Shown here: one piece after another, positions 5,178 through 12,306 of the stretch
Numbering within the stretch: the stretch's first letter is position 1
Layout: each line of letters begins with the position of its first letter
Origin: Thermoplasmata archaeon
Lineage (GTDB): Archaea > Thermoplasmatota > Thermoplasmata > Halarchaeoplasmatales > Halarchaeoplasmataceae
NCBI GenBank assembly: GCA_007129655.1
Contig: SKVC01000031.1
Span: 1-15,704 of the forward strand
DNA: 15,704 nucleotides
Direction: 5' to 3'
Made by a program: the position numbers and the translations under genes
Notes under the pieces: model-generated
Seen by the model: the letters and a program-made list of their open reading frames with translations, nothing else
The model's database searches: none
What the model was told of the DNA's origin: nothing

Positions 5178-5810
5178 TTAAGTTTCTTTTTGTTCCATCA
5201 GCGCCTTGATCTTCTTCCTTCTGAAGAAATCTTCTCGCTCCCTTTCATCTATCTGCCGCTCTATGTACTTTATGGTGGCATCGAGCCTCGGTATGTAGAT
5301 GTATTCCAGAGAATTCACACGACGTTTTGCCTTCTCTATCTCGTCGGCCAGTTTGTCCAATCGACCTTCGATTTCAGCCAGTTTGATGGTGGTTTTCAAT
5401 GTTTCTCTGAATTTAGATACCGCTTCATCCAGCTTGACGGATGTATCGGCAAAGCCGTAGAATCTTTCTTCCGGTATCTCGGCTTTCATGAGTGGAACCT
5501 TTACCCCCATGATGTTGTCTGCCTCGATCTCTACACCTTCCATTTTGTTTACCCCTTTAGCTATGGACGATATTTCGTTTCGTCCCATGGACATCTCAGC
5601 CTGTATCAGTGCCCTGTAACTGGGAGAAAGCATCTTCTCAAGTTTAGCCCTAAATTCGCGACGCTGGTCGACGACCTTGAAGAATTCGTTTATCAAGGCA
5701 TCTTTCTTTTCGCTCAAAAGATCGTGCCCTGTCTGGGCTAGCAGCTTACGTTTCTTAAGTCGGAGCAGTTCCATCCTGGTAGGTTTAGCGTCTTCGAGCC
5801 TTTCAGCCAT
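5178..5810 (-). CDS. atpD: A-type ATP synthase subunit D
   Basis: This 210-residue protein is the central-shaft D subunit of the archaeal A1Ao ATP synthase, which couples rotation of the membrane ring to ATP synthesis in the A1 head. It carries the signature N-terminus 'K-P-T-R-M-E-L-L-R-L-K', then a long coiled coil, a central beta-rich loop region around 'G-V-K-V-P', and a second coiled coil ending in 'R-V-N-S-L-E-Y' and 'I-P-R-L-D-A-T-I-K-Y-I', the most conserved family stretch. Length is normal. It stands apart from other ATP synthase genes here, although they could lie elsewhere in the genome. It heads a minus-strand operon with the 54-residue membrane protein and hutI. Confidence 0.96.
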   Translation of the reverse strand: MAERLEDAKPTRMELLRLKKRKLLAQTGHDLLSEKKDALINEFFKVVDQRREFRAKLEKMLSPSYRALIQAEMSMGRNEISSIAKGVNKMEGVEIEADNIMGVKVPLMKAEIPEERFYGFADTSVKLDEAVSKFRETLKTTIKLAEIEGRLDKLADEIEKAKRRVNSLEYIYIPRLDATIKYIERQIDEREREDFFRRKKIKALMEQKET

Positions 5811-5838
5811 TGTATCTAAGGGAAGGATTACTATGTGG

Positions 5839-5847
5839 GATATATCT
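5839..5847 (-). promoter_or_regulatory. TATA box for atpD
   Basis: On the minus strand AGATATATC, preceded by an A-rich run, lies about 33 bases before the atpD ATG. Confidence 0.5.
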
Positions 5848-5919
5848 TTTTTCCTTCGATAGCTTTGGTTTCAATAATGTTTATTATAAAGGAATCAATT
5901 GTATATATCGTTGGAAAAC

Positions 5920-6300
5920 ATGAATACGGACAAAGTGGTTGAAACCGTGAAGAATATGGACGGGTTCGATGATGTCCAGTTTATCATTCTGTACGGCTCT
6001 CAAAGTGAAAGTCGGGCAACGGAAGATTCGGATGTGGACATATGCGTCGGATATGATGGTAGCCGAGATGAAGCTTCCCGATTCAGATTCAAAGTGATCT
6101 CCAAACTCTTCGACGACAGATACGATGTCCATATTTTCAAGTTACTTCCTCTTTATGTGAAAAAAGAGGTGCTTAAAGGTGAAGTTCTATACCGGAGAGA
6201 TAAGATCGAACTGTATGACATAGCATATCAAACGATTAAGGAGTTTGATGATTTTAAACACAGATATTATGACTACATCGGTAAAGAGGCAATAGTATGA
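5920..6300 (+). CDS. MNT-family nucleotidyltransferase, probable HEPN antitoxin
   Basis: From the ATG at 5920 the product is 126 residues. It has the minimal nucleotidyltransferase signature G26-S27 then S37-D38-V-D40, with the third catalytic Asp at D69 in 'Y-D-V-H-I-F', so the active site looks intact. Such MNT proteins usually sit directly before a HEPN-domain RNase toxin and silence it, often by adding AMP to a tyrosine near the toxin active site. TTTATTATAAAG at 5879-5890 is a likely TATA box, and GGAA before the ATG a weak ribosome site. Upstream in-frame TTG codons give longer versions, but the ATG fits the family. The usual partner is missing; only a short possible stub follows. Confidence 0.9.
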   Translation: MNTDKVVETVKNMDGFDDVQFIILYGSQSESRATEDSDVDICVGYDGSRDEASRFRFKVISKLFDDRYDVHIFKLLPLYVKKEVLKGEVLYRRDKIELYDIAYQTIKEFDDFKHRYYDYIGKEAIV

Positions 6301-6316
6301 GGGAAGATAGAGAAGA

Positions 6317-6355
6317 ATGTATCACATCGATAAGATAGAACGGTTCCTCGAATAG
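6317..6355 (+). pseudogene. Possible stub of a HEPN (DUF86) toxin gene
   Basis: Just after the MNT gene, the ATG at 6317 opens 12 codons reading M-Y-H-I-D-K-I-E-R-F-L-E before TAG. HEPN/DUF86 toxins typically begin with Met-Tyr and an amphipathic 'x-x-I-x-x-I-L' helix, and this would be the expected place for one. The rest of such a gene is absent, because the Nudix gene's 3' end begins 5 bases later. A second short frame from the overlapping ATG at 6297 also stops after 13 codons. The match is too short to prove; it could be chance. Confidence 0.3.
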
Positions 6356-6359
6356 TCTA

Positions 6360-6851
6360 TCAATTCCGGCGGAGTATCTCAAGTACCTGCTGCGTCTCGG
6401 GTAAAAAATCATGGCATCTTTCTACTTCTTTTAAGATATCTTCCAGTGACATGAATACTCCACCCTCGAATTCGTCTTTTGCCAGTCGTATTTTTTCCGG
6501 TTCGACTTTTACAGTGTATAACTTTACGTTCTCAGTCTCTTCCGGAATATCCTTTGTGAATCGTCCTATCTCTTGATACTCGCCGAATGTTCCTATCTCT
6601 TCTTCGACCTCTCGTTTCAGTGCCTCTTCGTATGAATCACCGGCACCCACATGTCCACCCATTACCACACTCCGATATCCTGGGAAAAAATCTTTGTTTT
6701 TGGTGCGTTTGGTCACCATTATATTTTCATTGGGAGAAAGTACGAAGAACATCACTGTCCTGTGCCTCTTTCCGCTGGAATGTGCTTCGTCTCTGGTACA
6801 TCGACCGACTACATTGTCCTCTTCGTCGACTATATCTAAATACTCTACCAT
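6360..6851 (-). CDS. Nudix hydrolase
   Basis: The 163-residue protein carries a Nudix box at residues 66-88: G66, five residues, then Asp in the usual Glu place (D72), seven residues, and R80-E-V-E-E-E-I-G87. The metal-binding glutamates are present. Nudix enzymes cleave nucleoside diphosphates linked to another group. The N-terminus 'L-D-I-V-D-E-E-D-N-V-V-G' and 'H-R-T-V-M-F-F-V' put it close to the YfcD/isopentenyl-diphosphate isomerase-like branch, but the substrate cannot be named. It may clean up oxidised or surplus nucleotides. The start is set by a TATA box about 26 bases upstream, suggesting a leaderless mRNA. It is transcribed away from the MFS gene. Confidence 0.92.
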   Translation of the reverse strand: MVEYLDIVDEEDNVVGRCTRDEAHSSGKRHRTVMFFVLSPNENIMVTKRTKNKDFFPGYRSVVMGGHVGAGDSYEEALKREVEEEIGTFGEYQEIGRFTKDIPEETENVKLYTVKVEPEKIRLAKDEFEGGVFMSLEDILKEVERCHDFLPETQQVLEILRRN

Positions 6852-6872
6852 GGCCGTACCATTTGAGTAGTA

Positions 6873-6880
6873 GTATAAAA
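6873..6880 (-). promoter_or_regulatory. TATA box for the Nudix gene
   Basis: TTTTATAC on the minus strand is centred about 26 bases before the ATG, the spacing of an archaeal leaderless promoter. Confidence 0.6.
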
Positions 6881-6911
6881 CATAACCTTTGTATGGGCAT
6901 ACAAATGTTTA

Positions 6912-6919
6912 TTTATATC
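6912..6919 (+). promoter_or_regulatory. TATA box for the MFS transporter
   Basis: TTTATATC lies 18-25 bases before the ATG at 6937. This favours that ATG over the in-frame ATG at 6889, which lies upstream of the TATA box. Confidence 0.6.
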
Positions 6920-6936
6920 TTGTAAATGAAGATTGG

Positions 6937-8202
6937 ATGAAAGATGCCCCTAAGGAGAGCTACGGATTCCGAGGTATCTTAGATGATTTTCTAGTTGTTA
7001 TCAAATACAAACAACTGCTCATCCTATCTTTTGCCATCTTAGTCAGCATGATCGGTTTCGGGCTGATAATGCCCTTCCTTCCGATATATGCACAGATGTA
7101 CGGCGCAACGGACACCCAAGTAGGGTTGATGATGGGTATCTTCGCCGTTGTCAGGCTGGCAACTTCTCCCATAGGTGGATGGCTAGCGGATAAGATAGGG
7201 CGAAAGCCCTTGATGGTCTTCGGCATGTTCCTTTATACAGTTGTAATGTATCTTTTTGGAACCGCAACGACACTCCCAGAATTGTTTCTGTATAGAGGCG
7301 GTCAAGGCGCGGCCTCCGGACTGGTTTGGCCCGTTGCCATGGCCTACGTCGGAGATATTGTAAAGGAAAAGGACAGAGGCAAGGCCATGGGCTTGTACAC
7401 ACTGATGTTTGCCACCGGAAGCGCCATAGGACCGATGATGGGAGGATTGATATCGACCAGATACGGACTTGCCATGCCTTTCTTTATCACATCTTTGATG
7501 GCTTTACTCAGTGGTTTAACTCTTCTATTCGGTTTGAAAGAATCGTTCATCCCTGGAGAGCAAGTGGATAAAATATCAAAAAAATTACCGAAGGCTTCCT
7601 TTCTACGTCCTTATCAATACTTAAAGAGTATAACCCCCTACCCACAGACATTCCTGGGTATCTCAGTGGGTTCTTTCACTCTTTATTTCGGGTTGGCCGC
7701 TTTATTCCCAATGCTTCCCATATACGGAATGGGTGTGTTGGGATTGAGCAGTTTTGAAATAGGAATTTTGTTCACGGTCATGGGCGTAGTTCAGATGGTA
7801 TTCATGTTCCCTTCGGGCTGCATAGCCGATAGGGTAGGGCATAAAAAGATGATAGTTATAGGTGCTTTCATCGCTGCTGTTTTCGCTGGTTTGATAGTGC
7901 TGGCAGTAGGTTTTTACTCTATAATATTCATCGTCGCGATATACACCATGGGTCGTTCCATATCAAAACCTTCGATACCCGCCCTTGTCACTTCGCTAAC
8001 ACCGATCAGTAAAAGAGGTCGGGGCATGGGAATATATACTTTCTTTGAAAATTTTGCATGGGCTGGCGGCTCCATAGCCAGCGGTATGATATCTGATCTT
8101 TTCGGTAAACAGTACCCATTCATATTCGCGATGATCATCGGGATAATCGGAACGGTTATTATCATCGTAACGGTTGTCGAACCCGACAGATTTTTAGAGT
8201 GA
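6937..8202 (+). CDS. Major facilitator superfamily transporter, 12 helices
   Basis: From the ATG at 6937 the protein has 421 residues and about 12 hydrophobic helices in two halves joined by a hydrophilic loop near residues 205-225. MFS motif A is clear between helices 2 and 3: 'G-G-W-L-A-D-K-I-G-R-K-P'. A second, weaker copy, 'G-C-I-A-D-R-V-G-H-K-K', sits at the matching place in the second half. 'G-x-x-x-G-P-M-M-G-G-L' in helix 5 resembles motif C of drug/proton antiporters, so export of small hydrophobic compounds is plausible, but the substrate is unknown. It is a cytoplasmic membrane protein, divergent from the Nudix gene, and the next gene has its own promoter. Confidence 0.93.
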   Translation: MKDAPKESYGFRGILDDFLVVIKYKQLLILSFAILVSMIGFGLIMPFLPIYAQMYGATDTQVGLMMGIFAVVRLATSPIGGWLADKIGRKPLMVFGMFLYTVVMYLFGTATTLPELFLYRGGQGAASGLVWPVAMAYVGDIVKEKDRGKAMGLYTLMFATGSAIGPMMGGLISTRYGLAMPFFITSLMALLSGLTLLFGLKESFIPGEQVDKISKKLPKASFLRPYQYLKSITPYPQTFLGISVGSFTLYFGLAALFPMLPIYGMGVLGLSSFEIGILFTVMGVVQMVFMFPSGCIADRVGHKKMIVIGAFIAAVFAGLIVLAVGFYSIIFIVAIYTMGRSISKPSIPALVTSLTPISKRGRGMGIYTFFENFAWAGGSIASGMISDLFGKQYPFIFAMIIGIIGTVIIIVTVVEPDRFLE

Positions 8203-8209
8203 TTACTTT

Positions 8210-8215
8210 TTTATA
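8210..8215 (+). promoter_or_regulatory. TATA box for the GTPase operon
   Basis: TTTATA inside a T-rich stretch is centred 25 bases before the ATG at 8238. This places the true start there rather than at the in-frame ATG at 8199, which overlaps the MFS gene. Confidence 0.6.
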
Positions 8216-8237
8216 CCTAACGAACTTTATCCTTTGC

Positions 8238-8870
8238 ATGGACGAACTATCGGCGAAGGTTGTTTTACTCGGGAGTGGTGCAGTCGGTAAAACTTCACTA
8301 GTCCGCCAGTTTGTAGAACAAAGGTTCGATGATGATTACATCACCACCATCGGAGTCAACGTAAAGAAAAAGATGCTCGCCGAGTTCGGACTGAAATTGA
8401 TCATTTGGGATATATACGGTCAGAAACTGAGCAGCCGTCTACACGCATCTAACTACGCCGGTGCTAACGGTGCGATCATCGTTTGCGATCTTACTCGCAG
8501 GAGTACCTTCGATGATATAGACCATTGGATCCAGGATCTTTTTGAAACCGTAGGGCGTGTACCCGTCGTTGTGTTAGGCAACAAGGTAGACATCATCAAA
8601 GATTATGAATCCGGAAGAGACCACTCCGATTTTCACGAATTCATGCTTCAAAATCATTCGGAGATCGTCAATTACTATCGTAAGGTCTACACAGATGTAC
8701 CCCAATTCGAAAGGATACCTCAGGATGTGATGAAGAGATGGTTGTCCAAGAAGAACGACACCGTTGGTCAGGACCTTCCCTTCTACAAGACAAGTGCTAA
8801 GACCGGGGAAAACGTAGAAAACGCTTTTAAAAAATTAGGTGAAATGATATTGGATAGTGATGCTATATGA
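8238..8870 (+). CDS. Ras/Rab-like small GTPase with an enlarged G4-G5 region
   Basis: The 210-residue protein has a full set of small-GTPase motifs: G1 G-S-G-A-V-G-K-T at 12-19, switch I Thr37 in 'Y-I-T-T-I-G', G3 W-D-I-Y-G-Q with D58 and Q62 (the Ras Gln61 equivalent), G4 N-K-V-D at 115-118, and G5 T-S-A-K at 185-188. 'T-I-G-V-N' and 'W-D-x-x-G-Q' are closest to Rab-type proteins. The stretch between G4 and G5 is about 65 residues, some 40 longer than in Ras, and rich in charged and aromatic residues. There is no C-terminal cysteine, so no lipid anchor is expected. It overlaps the next gene by 4 bases (ATGA), implying coupled translation and a shared task. Confidence 0.93.
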   Translation: MDELSAKVVLLGSGAVGKTSLVRQFVEQRFDDDYITTIGVNVKKKMLAEFGLKLIIWDIYGQKLSSRLHASNYAGANGAIIVCDLTRRSTFDDIDHWIQDLFETVGRVPVVVLGNKVDIIKDYESGRDHSDFHEFMLQNHSEIVNYYRKVYTDVPQFERIPQDVMKRWLSKKNDTVGQDLPFYKTSAKTGENVENAFKKLGEMILDSDAI

Positions 8871-9772
8871 AAACTCTTGTATCCATGCCGACCGAGATAA
8901 TACCATACCTTCGTGAAACTATACTGCAGTCCTCCGGTAAAAAAGAAGCAGACTTTGCCGTTTATCGCTTCGGTAGCGAATGGGGGCAGGCGGTAGTGCG
9001 TGTTAGCGGAGAAAGCTGTACCCGTGATGAATTGACGAATAAAGCCGCTCTAACAGCTGTTCATACAGGTGTGACCAATATGGACGTGGCCATCTTCGAC
9101 GATTTTATCAAAGTTAATCCATACGAAAATACCATTGATGATGATTACTTCCTTGCAGGCTACGTTGCCGGAACTATCTCCGAACTCCTGGGCACGGAAC
9201 ACATCGCAAGGATAAAGGATGACCATATAGAGGTAGTTCCAGTAAAGGATAAGATAGAGAAGGAAGTATCCGAAACTGGGGAGGAACGTAAGGTGATAGA
9301 TCTGGGTAAGCTCAAAAGAGGGAGATCTTACATCGTTCTCGATGATACTAAAAGCACGAAGACTTTCGATATTTTTCTAGCTTCAGTTGAAAAGGGAGCA
9401 CCAGGGTTGTGCTTTACTAGAATATTCCCCCCAAAGATAAAGGAGCTTGGGGACGGAGATTTTTCAATATTCTGGCTGAGTACGGTTGACGGCTCCGGGG
9501 ACATAAACACCGTCAAACCGGAGAGATACAATGAAGAGATGTTGAAGATCATCAAGGGATACCTCTCTGTTAAACACAGTATATTCATGATACATGGGAT
9601 CGAGTTTTTGATTTCCAACAATGGGTTTGAGCCGATATTCAAGTTCCTGGAGAATTTGAAAGAATTAACCGAAACAAACAAAGGGATCATGCTCATGTCC
9701 GTTGATCCAAAAGCCATGGACCCTGGAGAATTCAATATACTTAAATCGGAGTTCAATATAGCAGATGTTTGA
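8867..9772 (+). CDS. V4R-like plus DUF835 protein, GTPase partner candidate
   Basis: This 301-residue soluble protein has two parts. Residues ~1-130 resemble the V4R small-ligand domain: 'F-G-S-E-W-G', then 'Y-F-L-A-G-Y-V-A-G-T-I-S-E-L-L-G', but without the cysteines many V4R domains carry. Residues ~148-300 form a DUF835 domain: 'L-K-R-G-R-S-Y-I-V-L-D-D', 'G-A-P-G-L-C-F-T-R-I-F-P-P', 'W-L-S-T-V', 'I-H-G-I-E-F-L-I-S-N-N-G-F' and 'M-S-V-D-P-K-A-M'. DUF835 is an archaeal domain often linked to sensing proteins; its reaction, if any, is unknown. The start overlaps the GTPase stop. I infer it is an effector or regulator of that GTPase. Confidence 0.8.
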   Translation: MKTLVSMPTEIIPYLRETILQSSGKKEADFAVYRFGSEWGQAVVRVSGESCTRDELTNKAALTAVHTGVTNMDVAIFDDFIKVNPYENTIDDDYFLAGYVAGTISELLGTEHIARIKDDHIEVVPVKDKIEKEVSETGEERKVIDLGKLKRGRSYIVLDDTKSTKTFDIFLASVEKGAPGLCFTRIFPPKIKELGDGDFSIFWLSTVDGSGDINTVKPERYNEEMLKIIKGYLSVKHSIFMIHGIEFLISNNGFEPIFKFLENLKELTETNKGIMLMSVDPKAMDPGEFNILKSEFNIADV

Positions 9773-9777
9773 GATAT

Positions 9778-10203
9778 TTACGTCTCGTCACTCTCTCTTT
9801 TGGAATAATATCTTATGTCGTGATCAACATAGCCTAATTTTTCAAAGAATCGCATGGATTCAGGATTATCTCCCTCGATCAGGGTTCCTATGATCTTGAT
9901 GTCTTTAGCGTAGAATTCGTCCTCTATTAGTTTTACAAGACGCGTCCCGATCCCCTTATTTCTGTACTCCGGTAGAACCGCGAGCCTGTTTATCCAGCCC
10001 TTTCTTCCGTCGTCAGTACCTACTATGATAGCTACCAGTCTGTCTCCGTGGTAAACCGCCTTCCAGTATTCGGGCTGTTTCTCCACCTCCCGTTCTATAC
10101 GTTCTCTGGTATCTCTGCCCTTGGGTTTGTAGGGTAATCCACAAAGGTCCCATAGCTCGAGTAGAGCGTAGTAATCCTCCGGGTCGAAGGTCCTGTATTC
10201 CAT
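9778..10203 (-). CDS. GNAT-family N-acetyltransferase
   Basis: The 141-residue protein has the acetyl-CoA binding motif A 'R-L-A-V-L-P-E-Y-R-N-K-G-I-G-T-R-L' (R81-x-x-G84-x-G86). It ends with the usual 'F-F-E-K-L-G-Y' (motif B). Earlier, 'W-K-A-V-Y-H-G-D-R-L-V-A-I-I-V' forms the expected central strands. It should move an acetyl group from acetyl-CoA to an amine, but the acceptor cannot be predicted. An in-frame ATG 48 bases upstream would add a Lys/Asn-rich stretch, and the start at 10203 ('M-E-Y-R-T-F') fits the fold better. It converges on the DUF835 gene, with 5 bases between the two stops. Confidence 0.88.
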   Translation of the reverse strand: MEYRTFDPEDYYALLELWDLCGLPYKPKGRDTRERIEREVEKQPEYWKAVYHGDRLVAIIVGTDDGRKGWINRLAVLPEYRNKGIGTRLVKLIEDEFYAKDIKIIGTLIEGDNPESMRFFEKLGYVDHDIRYYSKRESDET

Positions 10204-10260
10204 ATACACGGTAAATCGGCCTTCTTTATTATTGTTTTTTCGTTGAAACAATCACAATCA

Positions 10261-10269
10261 TTATATACG
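10261..10269 (+). promoter_or_regulatory. TATA box for the serine biosynthesis operon
   Basis: TTATATACG lies about 36 bases before the ATG at 10301. A transcript starting about 25 bases on would carry AGGTGG (10290-10295), which ends 5 bases before that ATG. This makes it one of the few clear ribosome sites here and decides the start. Confidence 0.6.
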
Positions 10270-10300
10270 CCCGTGTTGAATGCCGTTTCAGGTGGAGTAT

Positions 10301-11383
10301 ATGAAAGAAAAACACACAAGATTATATATCCCTGGACCCACAGAAGTTAAGCGCGAGATCATCGAGGCGATGAACGAATGGATGTTCGGACATCGGTCCG
10401 GTACGATGACAGACCTGTTCACTACCATCACCGAGGACACCAAGAATTTTTTAGGCACGGACAATCACGTGATCGTACTAAGTGCATCCGGAACGGCCTT
10501 TATGGAAAGCACGGTTAACGACCTGGTGGACAAAGACGTTCTCTGTTCGACCTGCGGTAGCTTTAGTACAAGACAGGCACAGATCGCAGAACGACTCGGC
10601 AAGAACGTAGATAGACTAGATTATGAATGGGGTAAAGCGGTAAAACCCGAGGATGTTCGCGAGGCTCTGGAAAAGAAAGATTATGATGCTTTCACATGTG
10701 TGATGAACGAGACCTCCACCGGAATCAGAAACCCGATCGAAGAGATCGGAGATGTGATGAAGGACTTCCCTGATACCATGTTGCTGGTAGATGCCATCTC
10801 TGCACTAGGTGGAGACTACATAGATATAGATAAACACGGAATAGACGTTATATTTACCTCTGTTCAGAAGGCTTTTGCCATGCCACCAGGATTGGCTGTA
10901 TGTGTGGTCAATGATAAGGCATATCAACGCAGTAAAGAAGCGGCTTCAGGTTCATTCTACGCCGGCTTAGCAAAGAACATAGATTACTATAAGAAAAAGG
11001 GACAGACACCTTCTACACCAGCGATCTCATTGATGTTGGCTTACAAAGCTCAGATGAAGCGTATGCTGGAAGAAGGACACAAAGGGAGAGATCAGAGACA
11101 CAAGGACATGGCGAGCTACACACAAAAGTGGGCGAAGAAACACTTTGAAATGTTCCCGGAGGAAGGCTACTGGTCTCAGACGGTCAGTACGATCAAAAAC
11201 ACCCAGGGATTGAACATCGAGGAACTACGTCAGGGAATAAACGAAAAATACGGTTTACTATTCTCCAACGGCTACGGAAAGCAGCTGAAAGAAAAGACCT
11301 TCCGTATCGGACACATGGGGCAGCATACCCTAGAAACGGTGAAAGAATTGACCGATATTATCGAAAAGGAAGCAGGACTGTGA
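10301..11383 (+). CDS. Class V aminotransferase (serine-pyruvate / phosphoserine type)
   Basis: The 360-residue enzyme uses pyridoxal phosphate in the alanine-glyoxylate/serine-pyruvate aminotransferase fold. 'L-Y-I-P-G-P-T-E-V' opens the domain, and 'H-R-S-G-T-M' and 'S-A-S-G-T-A-F-M-E-S' bind cofactor phosphate and substrate. D164 in 'L-V-D-A-I-S-A-L-G-G' contacts the pyridine nitrogen, and K190 in 'S-V-Q-K-A-F-A-M-P-P-G-L' should form the Schiff base. The C-terminal 'F-R-I-G-H-M-G' is typical. Placed directly before serA, it most likely converts 3-phosphohydroxypyruvate to phosphoserine, as related class V enzymes do in archaea that lack SerC, though alanine-glyoxylate activity is possible. 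The earlier ATG at 10280 has no ribosome site. Confidence 0.9.
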   Translation: MKEKHTRLYIPGPTEVKREIIEAMNEWMFGHRSGTMTDLFTTITEDTKNFLGTDNHVIVLSASGTAFMESTVNDLVDKDVLCSTCGSFSTRQAQIAERLGKNVDRLDYEWGKAVKPEDVREALEKKDYDAFTCVMNETSTGIRNPIEEIGDVMKDFPDTMLLVDAISALGGDYIDIDKHGIDVIFTSVQKAFAMPPGLAVCVVNDKAYQRSKEAASGSFYAGLAKNIDYYKKKGQTPSTPAISLMLAYKAQMKRMLEEGHKGRDQRHKDMASYTQKWAKKHFEMFPEEGYWSQTVSTIKNTQGLNIEELRQGINEKYGLLFSNGYGKQLKEKTFRIGHMGQHTLETVKELTDIIEKEAGL

Positions 11384-11388
11384 TGTAT

Positions 11389-12300
11389 ATGAAAAAGATA
11401 CTAGTTTGCAATCCGATAGCGGAAGAAGGCATAGAGATGATGGAGGAGGCCGGTTTTCAGGTAGACCAGAAGTTCGACATGAGTAAAGAAGAGCTTACGG
11501 CGACCATACCTCCTTACCACGGTTTGATAGTCAGGGGATCTACAAAAGTAAGAGAACCAACCATCGATGCCGCTGAGAATCTGGAAGCAATAGGACGTCC
11601 CGGGATAGGGATGGATAATATCGATGTTGCATACGCCAGAGATAAAGGGATCGGGGTATATAACACACCGACGGCCACCACAATATCCGTTGCCGAATTG
11701 GTCATGGCTCACATGTTCGCTTCCTACAGAGATGTGGTTGCCGGGACCGTCAGTTTACGTGAAGGCAAATGGATAAAAAAAGACCTAAAAAGTAACGAAG
11801 TCTATGGAAAGGCCATGGGTATAATCGGCTTTGGTAATATCGGCCACGAAGTAGCGAAAAGGGCCGATGCCCTGGGTATGAAAGTGATCGCCTACGACGT
11901 CATAGATGTAGAAGACCCAGAACCTGCAAAGATGGTCGACTTCGAGACGATCCTTAAAGAAAGCGATGTGATAACTCTTCACGTACCCCACATAGACGCT
12001 ACACATCATCTCCTTAGCACAGAAGAATTCGGTAAGATGAAAGAGAATGCCGTACTCATCGACTGTGCGAGAGGCGGTGTAGTTGATGAAGATGCACTAT
12101 ACAAAGCATTATCTAAGGGTGAGATACGGTTCGGCTGCAAGGATGTTTTTGCAGAAGAACCGCCGGGAGACAACAAACTGCTTACTCTTGATAACTTCCA
12201 TGCTACCCCACACATAGGGGGACAGACCTGGGAAGGGCAGAAACGTGCGGGAACACAGGCCGCAGAACAGGTCATCGAAGAACTCAAGAAAAGGGGTTGA
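11389..12300 (+). CDS. serA: D-3-phosphoglycerate dehydrogenase, short form
   Basis: This enzyme oxidises 3-phosphoglycerate to 3-phosphohydroxypyruvate with NAD+, the first step of serine synthesis. It is about 303 residues from the ATG at 11389; ATG 11383 and GTG 11380 are in-frame alternatives that overlap the previous stop. The NAD site 'G-F-G-N-I-G' is at 147-152. The catalytic Arg is in 'C-A-R-G-G' (R228), the Glu in 'D-V-F-A-E-E-P-P', and the His in 'T-P-H-I-G-G' (H275). The N-terminal catalytic part with 'R-G-S-T-K-V-R' and 'R-P-G-I-G-M-D-N-I-D' is normal. It stops after the catalytic core: the C-terminal serine-binding ACT domain is absent, so feedback inhibition by that route is unlikely. 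Confidence 0.93.
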   Translation: MKKILVCNPIAEEGIEMMEEAGFQVDQKFDMSKEELTATIPPYHGLIVRGSTKVREPTIDAAENLEAIGRPGIGMDNIDVAYARDKGIGVYNTPTATTISVAELVMAHMFASYRDVVAGTVSLREGKWIKKDLKSNEVYGKAMGIIGFGNIGHEVAKRADALGMKVIAYDVIDVEDPEPAKMVDFETILKESDVITLHVPHIDATHHLLSTEEFGKMKENAVLIDCARGGVVDEDALYKALSKGEIRFGCKDVFAEEPPGDNKLLTLDNFHATPHIGGQTWEGQKRAGTQAAEQVIEELKKRG

Positions 12301-12306
12301 AACTGC

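Noticed and set aside
5163..5741. A 192-codon plus-strand frame opposite atpD
   Set aside because: It is the mirror of a highly conserved atpD and has an unnatural Phe/Tyr-rich composition.
7326..7571. An 81-codon plus-strand frame inside the MFS transporter gene
   Set aside because: It lies out of frame within a well-supported gene and is rich in His and Arg; a shadow.
9778..10203. GNAT gene as the antitoxin or toxin of a TA pair
   Set aside because: No small DNA-binding partner is adjacent; its neighbours face other directions.
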